From Streptomyces sp. NRRL F-5122 (GTDB lineage Bacteria > Actinomycetota > Actinomycetes > Streptomycetales > Streptomycetaceae), in NCBI RefSeq assembly GCF_001507435.1, contig NZ_LMWH01000245.1, positions 19,904 through 83,903 on the forward strand: a stretch of DNA of 64,000 nucleotides. The letters run 5' to 3'. How positions within the stretch are numbered: position 1 is the first letter of the stretch; the number at the start of each line of letters is the position of its first letter. Position numbers and translations under genes: made by a program. The notes under the pieces were generated by a model that saw only the letters and a program-made list of their open reading frames with translations, did no database searches and was not told where the DNA came from. Below are positions 26,865-35,754 of this stretch, piece by piece.

Positions 26865-28130
26865 ATGAAACTCACCGTGGTCGGCGGAGGCTCGACCTAC
26901 ACACCCGAACTCGTCGACGGGTTCGCACGGCTGAGGGACACCCTGCCCGTCGAGGAGCTCGTCCTCGTCGACCCGGCCGCCGAACGCCTCGAGCTGGTCG
27001 GCGGACTGGCCCGGCGCATCTTCGCCAAGCAGGGTCATCCCGGGCGCGTCGTGACGACGAGCGACCTGGACCAGGGGGTCGAGGGCGCCGACGCCGTGCT
27101 GCTCCAGCTGAGGGTCGGCGGCCAGGCCGCGCGGGAGCAGGACGAGACCTGGCCGCTGGAGTGCGGCTGCATCGGCCAGGAGACGACCGGCGCGGGCGGT
27201 CTCGCCAAGTCCCTGCGCACGGTGCCCGTGGTCCTCGACATCGCCGAACGGGTCCGCAACGCCAACCCGAAGGCCTGGATCATCGACTTCACCAATCCGG
27301 TCGGCATCGTCACCCGCGCCTTGCTCCAGGCAGGCCACCGCTCGGTCGGTCTGTGCAACGTGGCGATCGGCTTCCAACGGTCCTTCGCCCGCCTCCTCGG
27401 GGTCACCCCCGCCGACGTCCACCTCGACCATGTGGGCCTCAACCACCTCACCTGGGAGACCGGTGTGCGCCTGGGCGGCCCCGAGGGCGAGAACGTGTTG
27501 CCCAAGCTGATCGCCGAGCACGGCGACTCGATCATCGGGGGCATGGGGCTGCCGCGCGCCCTCCTCGACCGGCTCGGCGCGGTCCCCTCCTACTACCTGC
27601 GCTACTACTACGCGCACGACGAGGTCGTACGGGAACTGAGGACGAAGCCGTCGCGCGCCGCCGAGGTCGCCGCCATGGAGCGGCAGTTGCTGGAGATGTA
27701 CGGCGACCCGGCGCTCGACGAGAAGCCCGCGCTGCTGGCCAAGCGCGGCGGTGCCTACTACTCGGAGGCCGCGGTCGACCTCGCCGCGTCCCTGCTGGGC
27801 GGAGGGGGTTCGCCCTACCAGGTGGTGAACGCGTACAACAAGGGCACGCTGCCCTTCCTGCCGGACGACGCGGTGATCGAGGTGCAGGCGGCGGTGGGGC
27901 CCCAGGGCCCGGCCCCCCTGCCCGTGGCGGAGGTGGACCCGCTGTACGCGGGCCTGATGGCGAACGTGACGGCCTACGAGGAGCTGGCCCTGGAGGCGGC
28001 CCTGCACGGCGGCCGTGACCGCGTCTTCCGGGCGCTGCTCGCCCACCCCCTAGTCGGTCAGTACGCGTACGCCGACGCCCTCACCGATCTGCTGATCGCG
28101 CACAACCGGGAGCACCTCGCGTGGGCCTGA
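26865..28130 (+). CDS. csnH: CsnH, GH4 family 6-phospho-beta-glucosidase-like enzyme
   Basis: 421 residues. GH4 enzymes use NAD+ and Mn2+ to hydrolyse sugar glycosides by an oxidation-elimination route. The dinucleotide fold is VVGGGSTYTPELVDGF at the N-terminus. Mn2+ and substrate residues appear in FTNPVGIVT, GLCNVAIGF and GLNHLTWETG. In the csn operon it probably cleaves or processes imported amino-sugar disaccharides after, or without, phosphorylation by CsnK; the exact substrate cannot be read from sequence. It overlaps csnK by ten bases. Confidence 0.88.
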   Translation: MKLTVVGGGSTYTPELVDGFARLRDTLPVEELVLVDPAAERLELVGGLARRIFAKQGHPGRVVTTSDLDQGVEGADAVLLQLRVGGQAAREQDETWPLECGCIGQETTGAGGLAKSLRTVPVVLDIAERVRNANPKAWIIDFTNPVGIVTRALLQAGHRSVGLCNVAIGFQRSFARLLGVTPADVHLDHVGLNHLTWETGVRLGGPEGENVLPKLIAEHGDSIIGGMGLPRALLDRLGAVPSYYLRYYYAHDEVVRELRTKPSRAAEVAAMERQLLEMYGDPALDEKPALLAKRGGAYYSEAAVDLAASLLGGGGSPYQVVNAYNKGTLPFLPDDAVIEVQAAVGPQGPAPLPVAEVDPLYAGLMANVTAYEELALEAALHGGRDRVFRALLAHPLVGQYAYADALTDLLIAHNREHLAWA

Positions 28131-29092
28131 CCGCAAGTGTCCTCGCCATCGACGCGGGCAACAGCAAGACCGACGTCGCCGTCGTGGCAGGCGACGGCGA
28201 GGTCCTCGGCACCGCGCGGGGCGGGGGCTTCAGGCCACCGGTCGTGGGTGTCGAGGCGGCCGTGGACGCCCTGGGCGAGGTCATCGGGGAGGCCTTCGCC
28301 CGGGCCGGGGTCACCGCGGCCGACCATGTCTCGGCCTGTCTCGCCAACGCCGATCTTCCGGTGGAGGAGAAGCAGTTGGCTGCCGCGCTGCGGGCACGCG
28401 GGTGGGGCACGACCGTGGAGGTGCGCAACGACACCTTCGCCATCCTCCGGGCCGGTGTCTCCGCGCCCCGGGGGGTGGCGGTCGTGTGCGGGGCCGGCAT
28501 CAACTGCGTCGGTATGCGTCCCGACGGCCGCACCGCCCGCTTCCCGGCACTCGGCCGTATCTCCGGTGACTGGGGCGGTGGTTGGGGTCTGGCGGACGAG
28601 GCCCTGTGGTGGGCGGCCCGCGCGGAGGACGGCCGGGGCGGGCCCACAGAACTGGCGCGCACCCTTCCCGCGCACTTCGGGCTCGACTCCATGTACGCGC
28701 TCATCGAGGCGCTCCATCTGGAGCACATCGAGCACAACCGGCGGCACGAGCTGACGCCGGTGCTGTTCGCCACCGCCGGGCAGGGGGATCCGGTGGCGCG
28801 CGCGATCGTCGACCGGCTCGCCGAGGAGGTGGTGGTCATGGCGACGGTCGCACTGACCCGCCTCGACCTGCTCGACGAGGAGACACCCGTCCTGCTCGGC
28901 GGCAGCATCCTCGCCGCCCGCCACCCCCAACTCGACGACCGCGTCCGGGAGCTGCTGACCGTCCGCGCGCCCAAGGCGGTCCCCCAGGTGGTCTCGGCCC
29001 GACCGGTCCTGGGCGCCGCCCTTCTGGGCCTGGACCACGAACGCGCGGCGGGGCGGGCGCACGCGCGGGTGCGGGCCCACTTCGAGCGCTAG
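28121..29092 (+). CDS. csnK: CsnK, BadF/BadG-type amino-sugar kinase
   Basis: 323 residues from a GTG at 28121 that lies inside the end of csnH, so the two are translationally coupled. The actin-like ATPase motifs are present: phosphate loop AIDAGNSKTDVAVV at the N-terminus, NDTFAILRAG near 108, CGAGINCVG near 127 and LLGGSILAA late. Family members phosphorylate N-acetylglucosamine or glucosamine. Within the csn operon the expected reaction is phosphorylation of glucosamine-type sugar released from chitosan. It is the last gene of the operon. Confidence 0.85.
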   Translation: MGLTASVLAIDAGNSKTDVAVVAGDGEVLGTARGGGFRPPVVGVEAAVDALGEVIGEAFARAGVTAADHVSACLANADLPVEEKQLAAALRARGWGTTVEVRNDTFAILRAGVSAPRGVAVVCGAGINCVGMRPDGRTARFPALGRISGDWGGGWGLADEALWWAARAEDGRGGPTELARTLPAHFGLDSMYALIEALHLEHIEHNRRHELTPVLFATAGQGDPVARAIVDRLAEEVVVMATVALTRLDLLDEETPVLLGGSILAARHPQLDDRVRELLTVRAPKAVPQVVSARPVLGAALLGLDHERAAGRAHARVRAHFER

Positions 29093-29340
29093 CGACCCCC
29101 GGCTCGAGGCCCGGCGCCACCCCTGGGAACCGAACACAGGCACGTCGCGTATTCATGAGCGGGGGTGGTGCGCGGCAACGGCGTGAAGGGGCATCCGCAC
29201 AAACGCTGCGATCCGGAAACAAGATCGTATAAAGGCCTGTGCGGATACCCGTCCCGGCGGCGATACTTGCCGCCGTACACCTGTGTCCGCTCCCACGCTC
29301 CGGGCGGAGGCGACCGACGGATGACCATGGGGGAGGTCGA

Positions 29341-30789
29341 GTGACACACCCGCAGCAGAGCGGCGCGCCACCCGCGACGCCCACGATGCCCGATGCACCG
29401 GCGCGGGCCACGGCGGGGTCCGGGGGGCGCCGTGCCGCCGTGCCACAGGACCCGCCGGGCCCGCCGAGTCGCACCGCCTTCGCCGAGGGCGCCGACCGAC
29501 TGCGCTCGGCCGCCACCACCGAGCCGGGCCGGCTGCGCGTCATCGGTGCCGTCCTCGCCCTGCTCGTCATCGCGTTCGGGGCCGTCACCGCCTGGCAGAT
29601 GACCGACCGCTCGAACGCCGCCGACGACGTGCTGCACAGCAGCCAGCCGCTCAGCGCGGGAGCCGCGGACATCTACCGCTCGCTCGCGGACGCCAACACC
29701 ACCGCCTCCAGCGGCTTCCTGGCCGGCGGCCAGGAGCCCAGGGCGACCACCGAGCGGTACGACCGGGACATCCGAACGGCTGCCGCGGGGCTCGTCACGG
29801 CGGCCGCCAGCACCGAGCCGGGCTCACCCTCGGCAGCCACCATCACCAAGCTCAACAAGCTGCTTCCGGAGTACAAGGGCCTGATCGAGCGGGCCCGTGC
29901 CAACAACCGGCAGGGCTTCCCGGTGGGCGGCGCCTATCTGCGGACGGCGAACGAGGTGATGCAGAAGCAGATGCTGCCGGCCGCACAGGACCTGTACACC
30001 AAGGAGAACGAGCGGCTGCGCTCGGACTACGCCGACGCGACCCCCTACCCATGGTTCGCCATCGCCCTCGGTGTGCTGGCGCTCGCGGCCCTCGGCTGGA
30101 CGCAGCGGCGCAACTACCGGCGCACGAACCGCCTGCTGAACCGCGGACTGGTCGCCGCAACGGCCGCCTCGGCGATCGTCCTGCTGTGGACGGTCGTCGG
30201 CCACAGCGTCGCCCGCGCCGGGCTCAACGCCTCCTACGACCACGGCGTCCGCTCGCTGAACGTGCTGCACGACGCGCGCATCGCCTCCCTGAACGCCCGC
30301 GGCAACGAGAACCTGACCCTCGTCAGCCGGGGCGCCGAGACCAAGCAACTGCCCGACGGGACGGTCGAGGACGCGTACGACTACGCGTTCCAGCAGGACA
30401 TGAAGACACTCTCCGCGGGGCTGGCCAAGGCCGTGACACTCGCCGACGACCAGACGGGCAGGGCGCCTGTGACGGCTGCCACCGGCAATATGAAGGTCTG
30501 GCAGCAGCGGCACAAGCAGGCCCGCACCGCCGACGACGACGGCAACTACCAGGCCGCCCTGAACAAGATCATCGGCTCCGCGGCCGACCAGCCGACGGGT
30601 GAGTGCTTCGACAGCGTCGACGAGAACCTGGCGAAGGCGCTGGGCCACGAGGAGAGCGAGTTCCAGCACCGGGCGGGCGACGGCCGGAACGCCATCGCCG
30701 GACTGCCGGTCGGCGCGGCGGTCCTCGCGGTGCTGGCCGCGTCCGGCGCGCTGCTGGGCATCGGACGCAGGCTTTCGGAGTACCGGTGA
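29341..30789 (+). CDS. glnX: GlnX-like four-helix-bundle membrane sensor
   Basis: 482 residues from the GTG at 29341, behind GGGGGAGG. A Pro/Ala-rich cytoplasmic tail of about 65 residues leads to helix 1 (VIGAVLALLVIAFGAVTAW). An outer helical domain, paired helices 2 and 3 (FAIALGVLALAALGW; AAATAASAIVLLWTVVG type), a second outer helical domain and a final helix (VGAAVLAVLAASGALLGIG) follow. Two chemoreceptor-like outer domains suit ligand or binding-protein sensing. In mycobacteria GlnX, GlnH and PknG are encoded together and sense extracellular aspartate/glutamate; the same order is seen here. The start of a seven-gene run on one strand. Confidence 0.75.
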   Translation: MTHPQQSGAPPATPTMPDAPARATAGSGGRRAAVPQDPPGPPSRTAFAEGADRLRSAATTEPGRLRVIGAVLALLVIAFGAVTAWQMTDRSNAADDVLHSSQPLSAGAADIYRSLADANTTASSGFLAGGQEPRATTERYDRDIRTAAAGLVTAAASTEPGSPSAATITKLNKLLPEYKGLIERARANNRQGFPVGGAYLRTANEVMQKQMLPAAQDLYTKENERLRSDYADATPYPWFAIALGVLALAALGWTQRRNYRRTNRLLNRGLVAATAASAIVLLWTVVGHSVARAGLNASYDHGVRSLNVLHDARIASLNARGNENLTLVSRGAETKQLPDGTVEDAYDYAFQQDMKTLSAGLAKAVTLADDQTGRAPVTAATGNMKVWQQRHKQARTADDDGNYQAALNKIIGSAADQPTGECFDSVDENLAKALGHEESEFQHRAGDGRNAIAGLPVGAAVLAVLAASGALLGIGRRLSEYR

Positions 30790-30803
30790 GAGGGGGACGG
30801 GCG

Positions 30804-31808
30804 ATGATCGCTCGACGCCTGAGGGCGAGCCTGAAGGGCTGGGGCGGTGTAGGAGCGATGCTGAGCGTCTGTGTCCTCGCCGTGGCCTTCGCCCTGCTGC
30901 TGCCGCTGACCCACGCGCCCGTGGACTCCGCGCCCGGCTCCGGGAGCACAAGGCTCGCCGAGGCGACCCAGGCCAAGGCCGACACCTGCGGCAAGCACCC
31001 CGAGCAGCTGAGCCCGCAGCCGTCCGGCGACGAGAGCGGCCCCGCGGTCACGGCCGTCAAGCAGCGCGGTTATCTTTCGGTCGGCGTCGACCAGAACAGC
31101 TACCGCTGGGGCTACCGCGACCCCAACAGCTCGGGCGGCGACCTCGAGGGCTTCGACATCGACCTCGCCCACGAGATCGCGCGGCAGCTCCTCGGCGACC
31201 CGAACGCCGTCCGCTTCCACGCGATCCCCACCAACCAGCGCATCCCGGCGATCAAGAGCGGCCAGCTGGACATGGTGGTGCGGACCATGACGATCACCTG
31301 CGACCGGCTGAAGGAAGTCGCCTTCTCCGACCCGTACTTCGCGACCGGGCAGCAGGTCCTCGCCCCCAAGGCGTCCGGCATCACGGGCTACGACTCGTCG
31401 CTGGCCGGCAAGAAGATCTGCACCGCCGAGGGGTCGACGGCCAACACCGCGCTGACGCAGGACAAGAAGAACCACAAGCTGGCGGCCTCCACGGACATCT
31501 CCACCACCGTGCCCAATCAGCTCGACTGCCTGGTCAAACTGCAGCTGGGCGAGGTCGACGCGATCGTCACCGACGGCGCGCTCGCCGCGAGCCAGGCGGC
31601 CCAGGACCCGACCGTGGAGCTCAAGGGGAAGCCCTTCACGACCGAGTACTACGGCGTGGCGATGAACAAGGGTGCCGGGGATCTGGTACGCCGGGTCAAC
31701 CAGGTGCTCGTGGACTACCGCAAGGACGGCTGGCAGACCTCGTACGACAAATGGCTGTCCCCGACGCTGGGCACGGACTCGGCGGCGTCACGGCCGCCTT
31801 CCTCCTGA
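30804..31808 (+). CDS. glnH: GlnH-like amino-acid-binding protein
   Basis: 334 residues from the ATG at 30804, about eight bases after AGGGGG and 14 bases after the sensor stop. An N-terminal signal/anchor (GAMLSVCVLAVAFALLLPL) has no clear lipobox. The mature part is a family 3 solute-binding domain: AVKQRGYLSVGVDQNSYRWG, then DLEGFDIDLAHEIARQLLGD, and RMT-like TMTITCDRLKEVAFSDPYFA. Family 3 proteins bind polar amino acids. No permease genes accompany it, so it is a receptor, not an importer component, presenting ligand to the GlnX-like membrane sensor. Confidence 0.85.
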   Translation: MIARRLRASLKGWGGVGAMLSVCVLAVAFALLLPLTHAPVDSAPGSGSTRLAEATQAKADTCGKHPEQLSPQPSGDESGPAVTAVKQRGYLSVGVDQNSYRWGYRDPNSSGGDLEGFDIDLAHEIARQLLGDPNAVRFHAIPTNQRIPAIKSGQLDMVVRTMTITCDRLKEVAFSDPYFATGQQVLAPKASGITGYDSSLAGKKICTAEGSTANTALTQDKKNHKLAASTDISTTVPNQLDCLVKLQLGEVDAIVTDGALAASQAAQDPTVELKGKPFTTEYYGVAMNKGAGDLVRRVNQVLVDYRKDGWQTSYDKWLSPTLGTDSAASRPPSS

Positions 31809-31894
31809 CCGAAGCAACCGACCTGATACCACTGGAGAGTTACCCCCGGCGCACCGGACACGCGCACTGGGCACGACAGGACGAGAGGTGATCG

Positions 31895-33202
31895 ATGGGC
31901 GTCACGGGACCCACCGGGCCGGTGCTGGACCGGGACGAGGTGGACCGTGCGCTGGCGCGGCTCGGCGCGGAGCACGAGGCCATAGAGACCTCGCTCCTCG
32001 CCCTGCAGGACCACGCGGGCCGCAGACTCCTCGAGGGCGCCGAGCTGACGGGCGTCACCAAGGAGCGCTGGACCTCGGCGGAGGCATCGATCACCCTGCT
32101 GTGGACGTACTTCGACGCCTACACGGGCGCTCTGCGACGCGCGCGCGAGATCCGCACCCGGCGGCGCTGGTCCAGCCGTGAGGACCTGGTCGAGCTGACC
32201 GAGCTGCTGCGCGGCACCGGCGTCACCGTCGCCGGCGGCGGGGCGAACACGTCGGCGGGCGCCGCGCGGCTCAGCGAGCAGTTCACGCTGGCACAGCTCG
32301 TGGAGCGGATGAACGACCTGTACGCCTCCTCGCTCGACATGGTCGTCGCCGCGGACGCGGTGTGGTCGGCCCTGCCCGCCCGGATCGATTTACTGGCCGC
32401 CGAGTTGCAGCGCACCCGGCAGCTCGCGCACTCCGTGGGTGTGCGTCCCGGTGAGCATCCGGCGGGCGACGACCTGGAGCGCATCACCCGCACGCTGACC
32501 CACCTGCGCGAGCAGGTGATCTCCGACCCCCTCGCCTACTGGGTCCCCTCGCAGGGGAGTTCGGCGCCCGGCGGCGGCAGGCCGGACACATCGACGTACG
32601 ACCGCGAGGCGCGCTCCCTGGAGGACGTGCGCCGGGAGATCGACGCCGTCCTCGCCGTCCGCCAGGACGCGGAGACCCGGCTGGTCAAGCTGCGCGACCT
32701 GCTCAGCCGTGCCGATCGCACACTGGCCGAGGCCCGCAACGCACGCGGTGAGGTGCTCGCGAAGATCGCCGCCTCGGAGGTGCCCGCGGTCAGCGGTCCG
32801 CCGACCGCGCTGCAGGAGCAACTGGCGACGGCGGCCGAGTACCGCCGACACGCGCAGTGGCACCGTCTGTCGCCGCTCCTGGAATCGCTGGAGCAGGACG
32901 CCGAGGAGGAACTGCTGCGCGCCCGCGAGTCGCTGACGGCGGTCACCGCTCCCCTCGCGGTCCGTGCCGAGTTGCGCGGACGGCTGGACGCGTACAAGGC
33001 GAAGGTCGCCCGGCACGGACTCGCGGAGGACCCGCTGCTGGTCGAGCGGTACGACGCGGCGCGCCGCATGCTGTGGAGCGCGCCGTGCGACCTCAGGGTC
33101 GCCGAAGAGGCTGTGCTGCGCTACCAGCGGGCTGCCGCGGAACTGCTCGGACCGCGCGTGCCCCGGCAGGGCGAGCCGGCCGATCGTAGGGGGGAAGCAT
33201 GA
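31895..33202 (+). CDS. Coiled-coil protein of the PknG cluster, contains a TTA codon
   Basis: 435 residues, no signal peptide, no membrane helix. It is strongly charged and helical with long heptad-like stretches (for example LEDVRREIDAVLAVRQDAET and TRLVKLRDLLSRADRTLAEA), so a cytoplasmic coiled-coil scaffold or adaptor. I recognise no enzyme family. Codon 166 (32390-32392) is TTA, the rare leucine codon read by the bldA tRNA in streptomycetes, in an otherwise highly GC-biased operon. Its stop overlaps the pknG start (ATGA), so translation of the kinase is probably coupled to it. Confidence 0.75.
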   Translation: MGVTGPTGPVLDRDEVDRALARLGAEHEAIETSLLALQDHAGRRLLEGAELTGVTKERWTSAEASITLLWTYFDAYTGALRRAREIRTRRRWSSREDLVELTELLRGTGVTVAGGGANTSAGAARLSEQFTLAQLVERMNDLYASSLDMVVAADAVWSALPARIDLLAAELQRTRQLAHSVGVRPGEHPAGDDLERITRTLTHLREQVISDPLAYWVPSQGSSAPGGGRPDTSTYDREARSLEDVRREIDAVLAVRQDAETRLVKLRDLLSRADRTLAEARNARGEVLAKIAASEVPAVSGPPTALQEQLATAAEYRRHAQWHRLSPLLESLEQDAEEELLRARESLTAVTAPLAVRAELRGRLDAYKAKVARHGLAEDPLLVERYDAARRMLWSAPCDLRVAEEAVLRYQRAAAELLGPRVPRQGEPADRRGEA

Positions 33203-35751
33203 GTCAGGCTGGGCAGAAGTGCCAGCGCCCCGGGTGCGACGGGTCGTACGAGGACGTGGGCGGCGGCGAGCTGTACTGCGACACGTGCGGCCTCGCGCCG
33301 GTCGTCTCGGCGAACGGCGCGGTCGGCTCCCCGGCCACCGGGGTCACGGCCAGCGGCAAGGGGTCCGACGGTGACAGTTCGCGCTCCAGTTCCCGTACGT
33401 CGTCACGGTCGTCCCAGTCCCGGCGCTCGGTGTCGGGGCGGCTGACGGGCAGTTCCACCGGCCGCTCGGTGTCGGTGCGCAGCTCCGGCACCGCGAGCGG
33501 GAGTTCGGGCCGTGCCCGGCTCGGCCTCGGCCTGGTGCAGGTCCCGGACGTACCGCGGCCCGACCCCCGGGCGATGGTCCTCGAGAACCCCGAGGTGCCG
33601 GAGCGCAAGCGGTTCTGTTCACGCTCCGACTGCGGTGCCCCGGTGGGGCGTTCGCGCGGCGAGCGGGCCGGTCGCACGGAGGGCTTCTGCACCAAGTGCG
33701 GCCACCCGTACTCGTTCGTGCCCAAGCTGCACGCCGGCGACGTGGTGCACGGCCAGTACGAGGTCGTGGGCTGCCTCGCGCACGGCGGGCTCGGCTGGAT
33801 CTATCTGGCGGTGGACCGCGCGGTCTCCGACCGGTGGGTCGTCATGAAGGGCCTGCTGGACACAGGTGACCAGGACGCGATGGCCGCGGCGATCTCCGAG
33901 CGGCGGTTCCTCGCCGAGATCGAGCACGCCAACATCGTGCGCATCTACAACTTCGTGGAGCACCTCGACCAGCGCACCGGCTCCCTCGACGGCTACATCG
34001 TCATGGAGTACGTCGGCGGCAAGTCGCTGAAGGAGATCGCCAACGAGCGCCGCACACCCGACGGAAGACGCGATCCGCTCCCCGTCGAGCAGGCGTGCGC
34101 GTACGGCATCGAGGCGCTCGAGGCCCTCGGCCACCTGCACAGCCGCAATCTCCTGTACTGCGACTTCAAGGTCGACAACGCGATCCAGACCGAGAACCAG
34201 CTTAAGCTGATCGACATGGGCGCCGTGCGCAGGATGGACGACGACGAGTCGGCGATCTACGGCACGGTGGGCTACCAGGCGCCCGAGGTCGCGGACGTCG
34301 GTCCGTCGGTGGCGAGCGACCTCTACACGGTCGCGCGCACCCTGGCGGTGCTCACCTTCGACTTCCAGGGCTACACGACCGTCTTCGCTGACTCCCTGCC
34401 CGACCCGGACACCATCGAGGTGTTCCGCCGGTACGAGTCCTTCTACCGTCTGCTCGTCCGGGCCACCGACCCGGACCCGGCCCGCAGGTTCGCCTCGGCG
34501 CAGGAGATGTCGGAGCAGCTGACGGGAGTGCTCCGGGAGGTCGTCGCCGTCCAGACCGGTCGCCCGCGGCCCGCTCTGTCGACGCTGTTCGGGCCCGAGG
34601 TCAAGGTCACGGACAGTGAGATGTTCCCGAAGCTGGACGAGGACGTGTCACGGCTGGGCGCACGAGTGGTGCCCTCGCGGCGCAGGCCCGCGGCATCCCC
34701 GGCCGGCTCCCTTGCGTCCGCGGCCCGGGCGGGCGTCATGGTGCCCGCCCCCCGCTCCGGCGGGGCCTCGGACGCCGGAGCCACCGGCGCTCCTGCCGCG
34801 CCGGCCCTCGTCAAGCCGGTCGACACGTCGGCCGCCGCCCTCGCGCTGCCCGTCCCGCTGGTCGATCCGGGTGATCCCAACGCCGGTTTCCTCGCGGGTC
34901 TCATGACGTCCGCACCGGGCGAGCTGATCGCGGCGCTGCGCGCGGCACCCGGCAGCTCCCTGGAACTGCGGCTGCGCGAGCTGCGGGCCCGGCTGGAGAT
35001 GGGCGAGACGGCGAGTGCGGGGCGCGCCCTGGAGACCCTGGAGGCGGACCACCCCGACGACTGGCGGGTCGTCTGGTACCGCGGTGTCACCGCGCTCGTC
35101 ACCGGCGACCACGAGGCCGCCGCCGTCTCCTTCGACGCGATCTACGACGCCTTCCCCGGCGAGCCCGCTCCGAAGCTGGCCCTTGCCCTGTGCGCGGAGG
35201 TCCTCGGCCAGCTCGACAACGCCGCCGAGTACTACCGCCTCGTGTGGAGTACCGACCCCAGCTACGTCAGCTCGGCGTTCGGCCTGGCCCGCGTCCAGTT
35301 CGCCGCCGGCGACCGCAACGACGCCGTGCGCACACTGGAGTCCGTGCCGGAGGCGTCCATCCACTACACCGCCGCACGCGTCGCCGCCGTACGGGCGCGG
35401 CTGCGGCAGCGTGCGGGCCGGGTGCCCGACCCGGCCTTCCTGGACGACCTCGTCGCCGCCGCGGGACAGATCCAGGCGCTCGAGGGGTACGGTCTGGACG
35501 CCGTACGACGCGAGCAGTTGTCCACAGAGGTCCTCGGCTGCGCCCTGGACTGGGTACTCTCCGGTAGCCAGGGCCCGGAGCCGTCCGCCGAGGGCGGGCG
35601 GGCACTGCTCGGCAGTGATCTGGACGAGCGTGGCCTGCGCTTCGGCCTGGAGCGCTCGTACCGCACGCTGGCCCGGCTCGCACAGGGCAGCGATGAGAGG
35701 ATCGACCTGGTGGAACGTGCCAACCGTTACCGCCCCCGGACGTGGGTGTGA
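33199..35751 (+). CDS. pknG: PknG-type serine/threonine protein kinase with zinc ribbon and TPR domains
   Basis: 850 residues, a little longer than mycobacterial PknG. Order of domains: a zinc ribbon (Cys 8, 13, 27, 30), a Ser/Arg-rich linker, a rubredoxin-like site (RFCSRSDCGAPV then FCTKCGHPYSFVP, about 138-167), the kinase domain (glycine loop CLAHGGLGWIYLAVD, lysine in WVVMKGL, catalytic loop LLYCDFKVDNAIQ, metal motif LIDMGAVR), a Pro/Ala linker, and a C-terminal TPR region. DMG replaces DFG and CDFK replaces HRDxK, as expected for PknG relatives. PknG controls nitrogen/central metabolism through an FHA protein. A PP2C and an FHA gene follow here. Confidence 0.92.
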   Translation: MSQAGQKCQRPGCDGSYEDVGGGELYCDTCGLAPVVSANGAVGSPATGVTASGKGSDGDSSRSSSRTSSRSSQSRRSVSGRLTGSSTGRSVSVRSSGTASGSSGRARLGLGLVQVPDVPRPDPRAMVLENPEVPERKRFCSRSDCGAPVGRSRGERAGRTEGFCTKCGHPYSFVPKLHAGDVVHGQYEVVGCLAHGGLGWIYLAVDRAVSDRWVVMKGLLDTGDQDAMAAAISERRFLAEIEHANIVRIYNFVEHLDQRTGSLDGYIVMEYVGGKSLKEIANERRTPDGRRDPLPVEQACAYGIEALEALGHLHSRNLLYCDFKVDNAIQTENQLKLIDMGAVRRMDDDESAIYGTVGYQAPEVADVGPSVASDLYTVARTLAVLTFDFQGYTTVFADSLPDPDTIEVFRRYESFYRLLVRATDPDPARRFASAQEMSEQLTGVLREVVAVQTGRPRPALSTLFGPEVKVTDSEMFPKLDEDVSRLGARVVPSRRRPAASPAGSLASAARAGVMVPAPRSGGASDAGATGAPAAPALVKPVDTSAAALALPVPLVDPGDPNAGFLAGLMTSAPGELIAALRAAPGSSLELRLRELRARLEMGETASAGRALETLEADHPDDWRVVWYRGVTALVTGDHEAAAVSFDAIYDAFPGEPAPKLALALCAEVLGQLDNAAEYYRLVWSTDPSYVSSAFGLARVQFAAGDRNDAVRTLESVPEASIHYTAARVAAVRARLRQRAGRVPDPAFLDDLVAAAGQIQALEGYGLDAVRREQLSTEVLGCALDWVLSGSQGPEPSAEGGRALLGSDLDERGLRFGLERSYRTLARLAQGSDERIDLVERANRYRPRTWV

Positions 35752-35754
35752 TCG

